Shown here one piece after another: positions 54,018 to 64,000 of a DNA stretch of 64,000 nt. The stretch is from contig CANTUQ010000055.1 of the NCBI GenBank assembly GCA_947683425.1, forward strand, positions 8,068,501 to 8,132,500, in the 5' to 3' direction. The position numbers and the translations under genes are program-made. Each line of letters begins with the position of its first letter. Position 1 is the first letter of the stretch. Origin of the DNA: Excoecaria cochinchinensis. Its lineage: Eukaryota; Streptophyta; Magnoliopsida; Malpighiales; Euphorbiaceae. The notes under the pieces were generated by a model. That model had not been told where the DNA came from and made no database searches. It saw only the letters and a program-made list of their open reading frames with translations.

Positions 54018-55560
54018 GTGTAATGACCATGATTTCGTCATGATAAATAATATATTGCCCATGATAAATCATATGCTGTGTTTTGGATATAAATATTGCT
54101 AAGATTTAAATTGTGTAAATGGATTTTAGGCATGATTGATATGATGAACTATACGTTTATGAACCAATGAATGATATATGAGTAATTTGGTGAGTATCAT
54201 GATATGAGTTTGATGTATTATGCAAACCTAAGATTTGTGAGTCTTGCTATGAATAATGTGCTATGCTGAAATGTGATTGGTGTTATGCATGACCTGCGAG
54301 AGTCCGTCTAGTGGATAGTTAGGCATGCCTAATACAGTCTCTTTAGCTGCAGCACCTTTGGACGTTTGGACCCCGATCAGGTCCCCCGTTTGGTTGCTCG
54401 CGAACCCTTTTCAATGTGTTTGGATCCTCGTGATCCTTTTCAATGTGTTTGGATCTTATTTAAGATCCCCTCAGTAAAAATGTTTTTATGATAAAGTAAA
54501 ATGGTTTTTTGATCCGTACCCGTAAGGTACGGTATGCGTTCGATTCATACCCGTAAGGTACTGTCTGTTCACTCGTTATCCACTATTGTGAGTCAGTAGG
54601 TATTTAATTTGTTTTCTTTGTCTGATATGAATGTAAGAATATGATATCCAACCGGGCATGCTGATAAGTATCAACAATCAGTTAGTATCTGAATGTGATT
54701 ATAAGTTTCGGAATGCTATGATAGTTATGTGAATATATGTATATACACATGTGACTCAAGTCTGTTTATATTATGTATGATTATATCCGCATATGTCATA
54801 TCATAGGTGTTTGCTTTGGCGACCATTGTGAATGGCCGTCCACTCTTTCGTTGTGTTTCCCCCGCTAATTGTTTATCGCTTAGCACGATGTTTTATCCGT
54901 ACAGGTGCTTTGTTGTTATAAATATAAGAATGTGAATGTTATGCTTATAGAAATGTGAATTCGTTCAGTTATGACTAGAGGTATGTGAATATGATTGTGA
55001 TCATGAACTATCGAATGTTATGAATGTAGTGTCATGTTATATGTTTCTTGGGCTTCTGTTATTGTAGTGATTCCGACATGTTGGCACGTGTTTGCATTTT
55101 ATTGTATGCTAGTATATGTATTAGTATCGTGATGTGGGAGTGCTATGCAATTGATCTTACGCATTACAAGCATTTATCGTGGTCATTATTAAATATTAAT
55201 GTTATCTATTATTATTAATATTTTTGCTGCATCATTACTATTATTATAATTATTTTCATTATGCCAACATGCCATGATTTTATCATTATTGTTTGATTTG
55301 TCTATCATTGGCATTAATTGACGTCATTTATATCATTGTTATTATTTTCATTAACTGTCAATATTATTTATATTATTGTTGTTATTATCATCATCCGTTA
55401 TTGTGCCCAATATTTATTCTGTCTTTACTTAATTAATTCGTAGAATTAGTATTAATATTTTAATGTTATTTTTCCTATCTGAGCTTTATTGTGGCTGGCG
55501 TTATGTGAGTACCCCCGTGGCTCCCCGGATGGGTCGCGACGCGTGGAGGACACGTCGGTT
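54018..55560 (+). other. Unclassified, LTR-like or intergenic DNA
   Basis: Starts near TGTAATGACCATGATTTCG, a wording common at plant gypsy LTR starts. Contains two CCCGTAAGGTAC copies (54527 and 54550) and two TTTTCAATGTGTTTGGATC copies (54410 and 54437), and an ATT-rich 55190-55400 stretch. A GC-rich phrase (CCCGTGGCTCCCCGGATGGG) is near 55517. No coding region, primer site or matching right LTR end found. Confidence 0.4.
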
Positions 55561-56548
55561 TGGTGAGACCTTTCTCATTTCCTTTGCTTCTTATTGTGCT
55601 TGTTTGCAAATAATTATTTTATTTATGCACGCATGAGATAAAAAGTCACAAAAATATTTTTACAATTAAATTGGAATTTCTACTAATAAAATTGGGACCA
55701 ATGTCCCTTGTTTTAGCCCAACAATAAAAACTTCACAATTAAAATGAAGAGTCAATTTTCTCCAAAAATGGGATCACTCATCCCCGTTTTCATCAAACAA
55801 CCAAAACGACTCTTCGAACCCTCTTCAAATAAACGTGAGGGACCCAATGTTCCTAAACTATCAACTAAGCGTGTAGGAACCAATGTTCCTAAAACAAATG
55901 AATGCCTCGATTTATGTATGTTTTTCTCATGTTTGATTTTGTTTGATCGTTTAAATTTGTGTTCATTTCCTTTTGGGCACTTGTAATTAATTTTGGGGCA
56001 ACATTATTTAATTTTGGGGATTGTATTCCGTCCCCATTTATATTTTTTTAATCTCCTTTTATTGGGGTTGTATTCTACCCCTATTTCCCTTGTAATTGCG
56101 TGCTTGGTGTGTTTATTGCTTTCTTTAGTTAATTCATTTACCGCTTTCTTTATCGCTTTTCTTTATTTTCGTTATGTGCTTGCGATGCGCCTTTAAATTT
56201 AAATGCATTGATCGTGTGAGATAAGAGATATAATTTTAAGAAGTTAAAAATTCACTTAGAATTAATCAAAGCATAAATAAGAATGAAGTTCCGAACACCA
56301 AATCTCTGGTTTAGACCGATAGAGGTGAGAGATCTTTCCCAATTTCTTGTAAATTGGGTGGCGACTCCCTAAACACCTCAAAGTACCTATAGGCGTCGTG
56401 AGGCTAGGTGGTTCTTCTTAATGTTCTATTGGGAGGGATACACCCATGATGTCTCATAACGCCCATGATCAAAAGACGCAAACCAATCCCTCGAATCCCT
56501 AAAGCGAATTCACCTTGAGGGCCCTTGCTGGGTTCGGCACGCGTCACA
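55561..56548 (+). repeat. E8 5' LTR, right-hand part
   Basis: Ends GGCACGCGTCACA, matching the GGCGCGCGTCACA end of the other Tat LTRs read in the same sense. It shares, in reverse to E1-E3, the GAAGTTCCGAACACC and TTGGGTGGCGACTCC-like segments. The left limit is approximate. Confidence 0.7.
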
Positions 56549-56549
56549 A

Positions 56550-56567
56550 TGCCGACTCCACTAGGAA
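56550..56567 (+). other. E8 primer binding site (decayed)
   Basis: TGCCGACTCCACTAGGAA, three changes from the Tat-type site TGGCGACTCCACTGGGGA, one base from the LTR end. Confidence 0.75.
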
Positions 56568-57549
56568 CTGTTTGTGACTTCGCTTTGAAAGTGCTTTAGT
56601 TAAAATATAATTGGGTTTTTAAATCTTAAAATTCTATCTCTTTTCGAAAAATTTGATTGCATTTTAGAGCCTTAGAGTTATGTTAGTTGGTCCCCTATCT
56701 TACCCCAGTGCATTCCCAAAGCATGACCCTACTTTCACTCATTGTAGGGAAGTGTTAAGGATAACCACCAGCCCAAGCCTCGTACTATAAAATGTATATC
56801 AAATGGAGACCCAATCGGTCGCTATGCTCGTGATGAGCTAGAGCTGTTGGCAGGGACCATGCTTGGGTAGCACTAAAGTATCATCACCTTGACCAAAACT
56901 CATGTAATGGCAAATAAAAACTTCCACTAGGTGGTATGCTCCTTAATACGATGCTTGTGATGTGGGCCATCACGTATTAAACAAAATCAAGCAAATTAAG
57001 TGGTCCTTTATCAAAGGCTTTCATGCCCCGTTAATCCTATTGTAACTTGATTGAATTGCCAAAATACGTAATGGCCAAAACCCATACAAATGTGCATTAG
57101 ATTAAGACTGTTATGCTGCCGGTTTTCCACCGTGCACCATACATGTCCGATGGGTTCCCTGTTAACCCTCAGATGAAGCCCACCTAGGAAAAAAACTACA
57201 CGACCTCGTGTGTGGGAGTGATAAGGTTGGAAGGATCTATTTGCTTGCATGTGGTTGTGAATACTGCACAGCATGCGCATGCATCGTATGTCATTCATGC
57301 ATGTCAATAAAACAAATACATGTATATATAAATAATAATAAATTTTCTCTCATGCTATACGTGTATATACCTTTTCGTCTGCATATTATTTTTTCACATG
57401 TACATACCATCCTGCGTGTAATTTCTTCCATGCATCCCATTGTATTGTGGTAATCCATTGACCTAGCACTCATCAAAGACTATTTGAATGGCATGATCAT
57501 GCATTTTATATGTCATCCATGCATCATTCTAACAATCTTGATTTTTCAG
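56568..57549 (+). other. E8 5' leader
   Basis: Non-coding leader homologous to those of E1-E3; includes a CATG-rich stretch (57240-57530) like the E2 blocks and ends TTTTTCAG|CC at 57547-57551. Confidence 0.75.
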
Positions 57550-58470
57550 CCACCATTGATTCATCCGAGTGGACTAGGGGTTCTGACGGTCGGCTAGTGA
57601 GGATAGACTCGCCCTTTGGATTGCTAGAACTAGTGCCTATTTTGGATTCTGAATCACTCTCAACAACTAGTGAATCATCCTCAAAGGCAGAAGAGACCAG
57701 AGCCTTAACCACTCAAGACCTTGCAAAGAGACTAGAGGATTTCGAGCGAAGGGTGTTGGAAATGATGGGGCAATGGTTGAAAGGATCGCTCCTCCTCCTG
57801 CACCACAACCACCTATTTCCCCACAAGCACCGGTAATCCCTCCTCGGGGGCAAGCCGAACTGCCTGCTAGTGGGGAGGCTCCCCTTGCTGGAGTCGTTGC
57901 CCATCAACCTGTAAATGAGCATAAAGCTACGGCTGTGCCAGTTAAACCAGGAAGAGCAAGGATCCTAAACCCTACTAGAGATAGCAGCCCATCAAGCCGT
58001 GAGGGGTAGAGCACCCAGGGTTGAAGATGAGGCTTTGAGGGGTATGAGATAGCGAATTGAGGCAATCACCCGCATGTTAACAACTGGCAAGGGAATCAGC
58101 CCTGAAGATGTGGATTTGGATGATGGAGAGCTGTTGCCCCAGAGGTTTAAGATGCTAGACCTGCCAAAATTTGACGGTACATCGGATCCTTCTGCACATG
58201 TTAAGCAATACACCCTGATCATGAAGGGCATAGGGTTGACTAAGAGGCAAAAAGTGGACTATTTCTGTCTCAGTCTAGCGGGTCCGGCAGTAGACTGGTA
58301 ACATGGGCTGGATCGAAGAACGAGGGAAGATTGGGACTTGTTGAAAGAAGAATTCCTTAGCCAGTATGATTGCAGTACCAGGATTGAGGTCACATTGAAA
58401 GATCTAGAATTGCTGCAGCAGAAGCCAGGGGAATCATTCCATGAATACCTGACCCGATGGAGAAACCGGG
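57550..58470 (+). pseudogene. E8 gag, frameshifted and cut by E7
   Basis: N-terminus IDSSEWTRGSDGRLV, then SLSTTSESS and LAKRLEDFERRVLEMM. A frameshift near 57770 leads into a proline-rich stretch (APPPAPQPPISPQAP), and a second near 58000 returns to the capsid core (KFDGTSDPSAHVKQYTLIMKG to YLTRWRNR). A stop at 58299 replaces Tyr of the DWYHGL motif. The E7 LTR interrupts after TRWRNR, before the knuckle. Confidence 0.87.
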
Positions 58471-60354
58471 TGTGACGCGCGCCGAACCCTGTGGCCTCCC
58501 GAAAGCCCGCTTTAGGGCAATCGGGATGGGATTCATTAAAACTTGTACAGTATTTACAAGTGCGTCTATTTTGGGCAACAATGAGGTTTCTTGGAGTCGG
58601 CACCCAATAGAACATTAGGGAAGGTCGTCTAGCCTCAGCAAGCCTAAGACGGCGCATACATATCCATCTTGGGCTAGCCAAAGAGATCTTGGAGGCCTCT
58701 CCCTCTACCCCCTGGAGCCTAGGATTGTAAATTTTAGTCGTTTAGTGAGACTCAAGAGGTGTCTTGGAAGTCCTAGACCTCTCGCCTCATTGAGCCCCAA
58801 AGACCAGAGTGAGTTCGGGACTTCTCATTTATTCATACCTTGGTTAAGTTTATAATTGAGTTTTAAATTTAATATTTCATCCCATTTCTCATACATTTAA
58901 TTCAATCAATTAAAGCGCACAACATACATTTAAGAAAAGCGATAAAAGAATAAGTAAAATAAAGCACATGTAAAAATATTACAATAAAACTAGGGGCGGA
59001 ATACAACCCCCATTGTAAATAAAATACAAATCATGCATAAATCGGGATATTCATTAATGGTGAGGACATTGGTCCCATTTTTATTTAGAAAAAATTTCAA
59101 GTTAATTAAAAATGATTTAGCGGGCCTAAATAAACAATTTTATAAGCAAATTATATGGCAAAAATAATAATAAAAAAACCAAATAAACAAAATATTACAA
59201 ATAAAGAAAAATAAATATTCCGAGCAAGCCTTTTGGACCTCCCCGTGTGCTCGCAAAAACGCCCAATGAAGAAATGAGTTTAGACATAAAAAAATAAAAT
59301 ACAAATAAAATAATGTTAGTAATTAAATCAAATAAATCAATTAAACATACAAAATGATGAATAACAAAATAAAATAAAATAAGATGACATGAAAAGAATG
59401 ATAATTGAATCAAAATGTTAACAAACCAAATTAAATGAGAAACATGCATTATATATGATAAATGATTAAATGATGTGATGAAAATAAAATAAAACATATT
59501 AATTAATTAATACATGAAAATGTACACATGATAAAAATAATGATGAAAAGTGAAAAATAATAAATCAACAAATAAACAAATAATAATAAATAAATCATGT
59601 AACAACGATAAAAAGAATAATAAAAATTAGTAAACAAAAGAGTGAAAAAATAATAATGATATATGACAAGGTTAATTGATGTGTTCAACATTAATATAAA
59701 CTATTTACATGGCAAAAATGATTAACAAAAATTAATTAATTATTTGCATGTTAAAAATAATGAAGAATCAAAATAAAATAAATTATTTACATGTTAGGAA
59801 TTAAAAGAAAACAATATTCACATGAATAAAAATAAAATCATATATAAAAAATTAAATGGAACAAATATAAAATCAACAAAACAAATGAATAAATGAAAAC
59901 AACAAATAAGTCAATAAAAACAATAAAATATACATGAATGAATTAAATAAAAATAAAAAATAAAATAGAAATTGAGCCTAAAATATTTACCCTCAGAGTA
60001 TTGGATTTGATGAAGGAAACAGTGATGATTTTCTGGAAAATTGCTTGAAAGAATAATTTAGCAATAAAATTAATTCTATTTGTTTATGGAGAAAACAAAG
60101 GAATTGATTTGTATGCTTAAAAAAGAAAAGAAATTCATTTCAAAATGATGACTAATTTCTTGTGTTTATGGAGGAAAAACAAAGAAATTAATTGGAATAA
60201 TTAAGAATTGAAAATTGATTTTTCAATTCCAATTAAACCTTATTAATTAAAAGAGAAATCTGAAATTTTTTGAAGAGAAAATAGAAGAAGAAGAATTCTG
60301 GAAATTTCAGGTCTAAAAACAATGTGGAGGCTCTCTTGATTTTTCATCATAAAG

Positions 60355-60362
60355 TATTTATA
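60355..60362 (-). promoter_or_regulatory. TATA box candidate of E7 LTR
   Basis: TATAAATA on the minus strand, about 680 bp from the LTR start and downstream of the GC-rich block. Confidence 0.55.
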
Positions 60363-60584
60363 AGATAAAAATGGTTGCCCTAATTTAATTAAGGAAAAAA
60401 ATTTATTTTAACACAAAATTCTTTTATTTTTAATGCTAAAATCAAGTTTTATTAATTAATTATCTAAAAAAATATTTTAGAATTTAATTTGGACTCAAAA
60501 ACCCAAAAAAATGGGATAAAAAACAGATTTTTTGGTGAAAAAATCGGAAAAAAGGGTGAAAATTGGAAAATAGGGTATCAGACC

Positions 60585-60795
60585 CTATAGCGACGGCCAG
60601 GGGAGGAGAGAAGCCCGTCGCTATAGATGGACGGGCTTCCTGCAGCCAGCTCCGAGCGGAAACCGCGCGCAGAGGCGCGGAAATCGCGCGCTCCAGCACG
60701 CTGTGCAGCGCGTCACTTTTTAGCGACGCTCGTAGAGTCGCCTCTTCGAGCCCAGCGCGCTGGGCGCCCGCGCGCCGTCGCGCCCAACACTCGCA
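60585..60795. repeat. U3 GC-rich inverted-repeat block of E7
   Basis: AGCGACGG facing CCGTCGCT across about 22 bases (60589-60624), then CGCGCGC/GCGCGCG, AGCACGCTGTGCAGCGCG and related pairs. It keeps the GACGG half-site of the other Tat LTRs with more decay. ORFs here are artefacts. Confidence 0.7.
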
Positions 60796-61038
60796 ATCCG
60801 AATTTTTATTTTTTATTTTTTATTTTTTTATTTTTATTTTAATTTACAAAAATACTATAAATCTAAGCCCCATTTTTCAAATTTAATTTTTTAAAATATT
60901 TTTTATTATTTTTCAATTTCTCACTCTAAAATGTAAATTTGATGAGAAAATCATCACTTTTAACCTTTCTAGCCTGTGAAGGCAATTATCATCATTGGGT
61001 AACTTCGATTTAGGCTGACTCAGGACCCGATGTCTACA

Positions 61039-61053
61039 GTTGCCCCCAGTTTA
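61039..61053 (-). other. E7 polypurine tract
   Basis: TAAACTGGGGGCAAC on the minus strand directly upstream of the LTR start. Confidence 0.85.
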
Positions 61054-61219
61054 GGGGAATCTAGTACACTAGTGTCTAGGTGAGCCTAAACTCAAAGAAG
61101 AAATGGAAAGAGACAAGTACCTGAGTCAGCCGTCTTTCCGAACTCGAGAATTCTGAGATGGTGGTTATTACCATGGTGTGTTTTCGTTTGTTGAAGCGGT
61201 GCTATCTGTGAGCCCTTCG

Positions 61220-61590
61220 GTTGATTGCCCCCTGAGAGGTCTTCGGTTCATTTCCCCTGAGAGGTCTACAGTTCATCGATCGTTTGCCTCCTGAGAGGTC
61301 TTTGGTTCATTGCCCCCTGAGAGGTCTTCGGTTCATTGATCATTTGCCCCGTGAGAGGTCTTCGGTTCATTGCCCCCTGAGAGGTCTTTGATTTGCTGCT
61401 CCCTGAGAAGTCTTTGGTTGATTGCCCCCTGAGAGGTCTTCGATTTGCTGCTCCCTGAGAAGTCTTTGGTTGATTGCCCCCTGAGAGGTCTTCAATTTGC
61501 TGCTCCCTGAGAAGTCTTTGGTTGATTGCCTCCTGAGAGGTCTTCGATTGAGGTCTGCCCCCGGAGAGGTCTTTGGTTGATTGCTTGGAC
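61220..61590. repeat. GCCCCCTGAGAGGTCTTCGGTT tandem repeats (E7 3' UTR)
   Basis: About 13 imperfect copies of a 22-35 bp unit with CCCTGAGAGGTCTTCGGTT and CCCTGAGAAGTCTTTGG variants, next to the polypurine tract. Related in sequence and position to 11431-11590 and 12395-12890 in E2. Confidence 0.85.
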
Positions 61591-63029
61591 TGATGTCGTC
61601 ACTCGGCTTTGGTCGGTGTCCGCATCAAATCTCTCTTTCTGCAAAATAGGGAAACTAAAATATGCAGGAAAAATAGTGAGCATGCAAGTGAAATGCATGA
61701 GTCATGTAGGAATGCAGGATAAAAATTCATCTATGTGAACTTGGAGATTATAGCCGGGCTAGCTGCAATTTGCAATAGGATCGATGCCTTTTAAGCTGCT
61801 TTTGAATTTCATGCCCTTCGGGATTGCGAGATTCTCATCCGGTACCTGTATTCATTATTTGAAGGTAGTGCGTCCCTTGTTGATTTTCACACTAGCTTTT
61901 CTTAGTGGGAGATGCGTCCTTTGTGGATTTTCACATAACCCTGTGCCATATTTTTTGCCTGGAAGGGACCCAACCCAATCCAGCGGCTTTTCTCTTTCTT
62001 CTTTTTTTTTGAAGGACAGACTTCCTGCTTTCAGGTTTTCACCCTATCCTTTTGTCTAGTTTTTGCTTAGAGTGCCAGTTACGGTTTACACTCTAACGGC
62101 TCTTTTTTTTTTTAAGATTGTTGAAGTTGTTGGCAAGAATCTTTCGGGAGTCTTAGGACATGGTTGCATGAGCTTGATTCTTCACATTTGATAGCAGGAT
62201 GAATCAGCTGAAGCGCTTGAGCGGTGGACAATAGGCGACTTTGGTCACACAAAGTGAACTGCTCTGATCACATCATTACAGAAATGCATGTGTTTCAATT
62301 TGATTTCATTAATCATAATCATTATTTGTCTTTAGTTTCAAAAAATACAAGACCTCAGCTAACCTCGGGATAGATCCTGAAAGCATCAAACTCCTGTTAT
62401 CAATCAGCCCTCTCAGGTTTTCATGATTGAAGATTTTCTCTCAATTTTTTTTTTTGTTATTAACCTTCTTCAGTCCGTCGGTATTGATTAAACTTGCATT
62501 CGTCTTCATTAATTGGGGAAGCTGCCCCTTCTGACGATGATTCTTTTTAGCACCAAAGTTTTATTATTGGGCATTGTGCAAGCTAGCTGAAATAGTGAAT
62601 TTCTTTGCTTGGATTTTAGATGTGAAAGTCTGTATCTTCCTTTTGTTGGCTTTAGGTGGCTCAATTTCTGAAGTAACCTTTAATGATTTGAATGGAATTG
62701 GCCTCAGATGGTTTAAGACCAAACTATGGCTTAGGATAGGACTATGGTTTTTTTTTTTTTGGCAACAAGCTGTCCTCCTAAGTCCCACTGCTGGTCTTAT
62801 ATGATTAAAGATTGGTCTTGATTGGCTCTGGGGTGTATATCTCAAAAGGTTTGGAAAGAAAGAAATTTCTATGGTTTGACTCCAATGAGGGATTGGATTG
62901 TGTTTGGCTGCACTGCATTCATCTTGAATGTTTGAAGAGAAAAGATTGGCTTTTGTAAGCTTCGTTCGTTATTATGTTGGCATATTGAAGCAGCATTGGC
63001 CCCAAAATATCTTTGTCAAGTGTCATGTC
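61591..63029 (-). other. E7 3' UTR and degenerate interior
   Basis: No gene. The 61560-61640 part matches 46166-46245. The rest shows no recognisable pol; short ORFs lack domains. Confidence 0.55.
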
Positions 63030-63220
63030 ATTTCAAGTCCAGGCAAAGGCCCCCCTCCTTTTTTATTTTTCATTATTTTTCTCTCAAGAATTTCCTCTCT
63101 TTAGGAGTTATATTAGATGCTATCAAGATTTTCTTTGGGATTTCCCAAAGTTTCGAGATTAACTGCAGTCATATTATTTGAATTAATGCCAAAGTAAATG
63201 CAGTGTGATCATGTTAAATG
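63030..63220 (-). pseudogene. E7 pol scrap
   Basis: Reversed, TAGGAGTTATATTAGATGCT and surroundings match E1 (about 4710-4790) and E3 (about 46950-47030), the ASNITPEEREKFE region of the Pol linker. No open frame. It lies close to gag, so protease and the G-patch-like part were deleted on one side and RT on the other. Confidence 0.7.
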
Positions 63221-63357
63221 AAATCAATAGAAATATCATACAAATAAGCAAAAGTTGTTCTCTTTATTACAAACCGAAAATTGTAACATAAAAAGTACCA
63301 GAAATAAAAGGATTCCAGCATCTAAAAGCAATATAACTAGTGGACTACAAGACACGA

Positions 63358-64000
63358 TCATGTTCGCGGTGGAGGGACTGTATTATAACCTGCTTTCTTC
63401 TTTTTCTCTCTCTTCTTAGGATATGTGATCTGATTGGTGTCAATGAGATCCTGGATCTTGTTTCTCAGAATACGGCAATGGTCCGTCAAATGGCCGGTGT
63501 GCTGGTGGTAAGCGCAGTACTGATCACCTCTATGTCCCAGCTGTCCCTGACTCAAGGCTGGTCTGGGTGGCAATGGCTGCAACTTGCCCTCTTTCATTAG
63601 TCTCTCCAGCACCGAAGATAGAGAGCGGCCTAAGTTGGAGTAGTATCTCTGACCCTGCCCAACTCCAGTAGCTAAGACCTCTGCCGTCCTACCGTTTTTG
63701 CTATTGCTGCCCCCGGCACCTCCCGATCTTAGCCCAGACTGGTTCCCATAGCTTTTCCCAGCAAAGTTATTATGTCTTGCTTTCTTTGCCAGGTAAGCTG
63801 CCTCAGCCTCTATAGCGATATCCTTAAGTGACTCCCAGTCCTTGAGCCCCTTAAAACTGAGTAAGTCCCTCAAGTAAGGGCATGAGTTTCTGATAAACAG
63901 CCTGATCTGGTCTGCAGTGTCAGGCTTCCTCTTCATCTCCATGACTCCGTTTCTCCATCTTGTAAGGTACTTTTGGAATGACTCATCATTTTTCTGTTGT
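63358..64000 (-). pseudogene. E7 gag, C-terminal half, open to window edge
   Basis: The frame runs from the window edge (YLTRWRNGVMEMKRKPD) through SLKDIAIEAEAAYLAKKA, a basic Ser/Gly/Asn linker, GRSLSSVLERLMKEGKLQP and the variant knuckle CAYHQHTGHLTDHC to PPPRT and a stop. Homologous to E1 gag at about 6490-7070. It ends where E1 and E3 continue into the protease linker; the following sequence does not match, so this is a truncation. Confidence 0.87.

Larger units (their letters stand above)
55561..58470 (+). mobile_element. E8: Tat-like element, 5' part, plus strand
   Basis: LTR end, primer site, leader and gag in plus orientation, opposite to E1, E2, E3 and E7. Gag is cut at 58470 by the E7 LTR. 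The LTR start is not identifiable. Gag N-terminus is closest to the E2 remnant. Confidence 0.8.
58471..61038 (-). repeat. E7 3' LTR
   Basis: On the minus strand TGTAGACATCGGGTC to GGCGCGCGTCACA, 2,568 bp, with a long AT-rich middle (59000-60500). End regions match E1/E3, the middle matches 45801-46165. Confidence 0.92.
58471..64000 (-). mobile_element. E7: Tat-like element, 3' part, runs off the window
   Basis: Minus-strand 3' LTR (58471-61038), polypurine tract, repeat-bearing 3' UTR, a pol scrap and gag reaching the window end. Left flank CCGGG; the other flank is outside. Protease, RT, RNase H and integrase are deleted except for the scrap. Confidence 0.85.

Overview
This window is intergenic plant DNA, probably pericentromeric or otherwise heterochromatic. 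It consists almost entirely of nested, truncated and decayed Ty3/gypsy-class LTR retrotransposons. I found no convincing host gene, tRNA or rRNA gene, or bacterial feature. The plant assignment rests on Tat/Ogre-like gag-pol with a G-patch-like segment, Athila-like gag-pol with a separate downstream accessory ORF, a chromovirus-like gag-protease with a tRNA-iMet-type primer site, and characteristic plant LTR ends and primer sites. The species cannot be told from the sequence.

Layout (E labels are mine). E0 (+), 1-2370 plus an LTR tail at 22516-22637, is a chromovirus-like element with broken gag and protease and the first part of RT. A foreign plus-strand LTR fragment (2371-3330) interrupts it. 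E1 (-), 3331-22515, is a Tat-like element with gag, protease, RT and RNase H; integrase and its 3' LTR are gone. E2 (-), 8092-19744, is a complete, young, non-autonomous Tat-like element inserted in the E1 leader with a perfect CCAAC target duplication. It has two 2,040-bp LTRs and no pol; its interior is tandem repeats plus a gag remnant. At 22638-24119 (-) lies a decayed Athila-type accessory ORF. E4 (+), 24345-41078, is an old Athila-like element: LTR, primer site, gag-protease-RT-RNase H-integrase with many stops, then an accessory ORF. E5 (-), 32699-39496, is nested in E4 with a perfect GTACT duplication. It is a young Athila-like derivative that kept only the accessory ORF. A minus-strand LTR with a 5S-rRNA-like tract follows (41079-42734), then E6 (+), 42735-about 45800, an Athila-like LTR with primer site and one 241-residue ORF. 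LTR and UTR scraps (45801-46245) lead into E3 (-), 46246-53667, a Tat-like gag-protease-RT with a 5' LTR whose promoter region is tandemly duplicated. Unclassified LTR-like DNA (53668-55560) precedes E8 (+), 55561-58470, a Tat-like LTR end, leader and gag cut by E7 (-), 58471-window end. E7 has a 3' LTR, polypurine tract, repeat-rich UTR, a pol scrap and part of gag.

How the parts relate. Complete copies of this class are transcribed from the LTR TATA box, primed by a tRNA at the primer site and encode a Gag-Pol polyprotein. No gag-pol here is intact. E2 and E5 have nearly identical LTRs and intact cis signals, so they look recently moved, presumably with proteins supplied by relatives elsewhere.

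Most interesting signal. Almost every LTR family here, Tat-like, Athila-like and one unclassified, carries a GC-rich array of short imperfect palindromes about 180-250 bp after the LTR start and directly upstream of the TATA box. The palindrome word differs by family, and flanking positions change in matched pairs so the symmetry is kept. The same words recur inside Athila-like elements upstream of the accessory ORF. The E2 interior has a 74-bp tandem repeat of two alternating hairpins whose stems differ by a compensatory change. I know of no general description of this, and its function is unknown.
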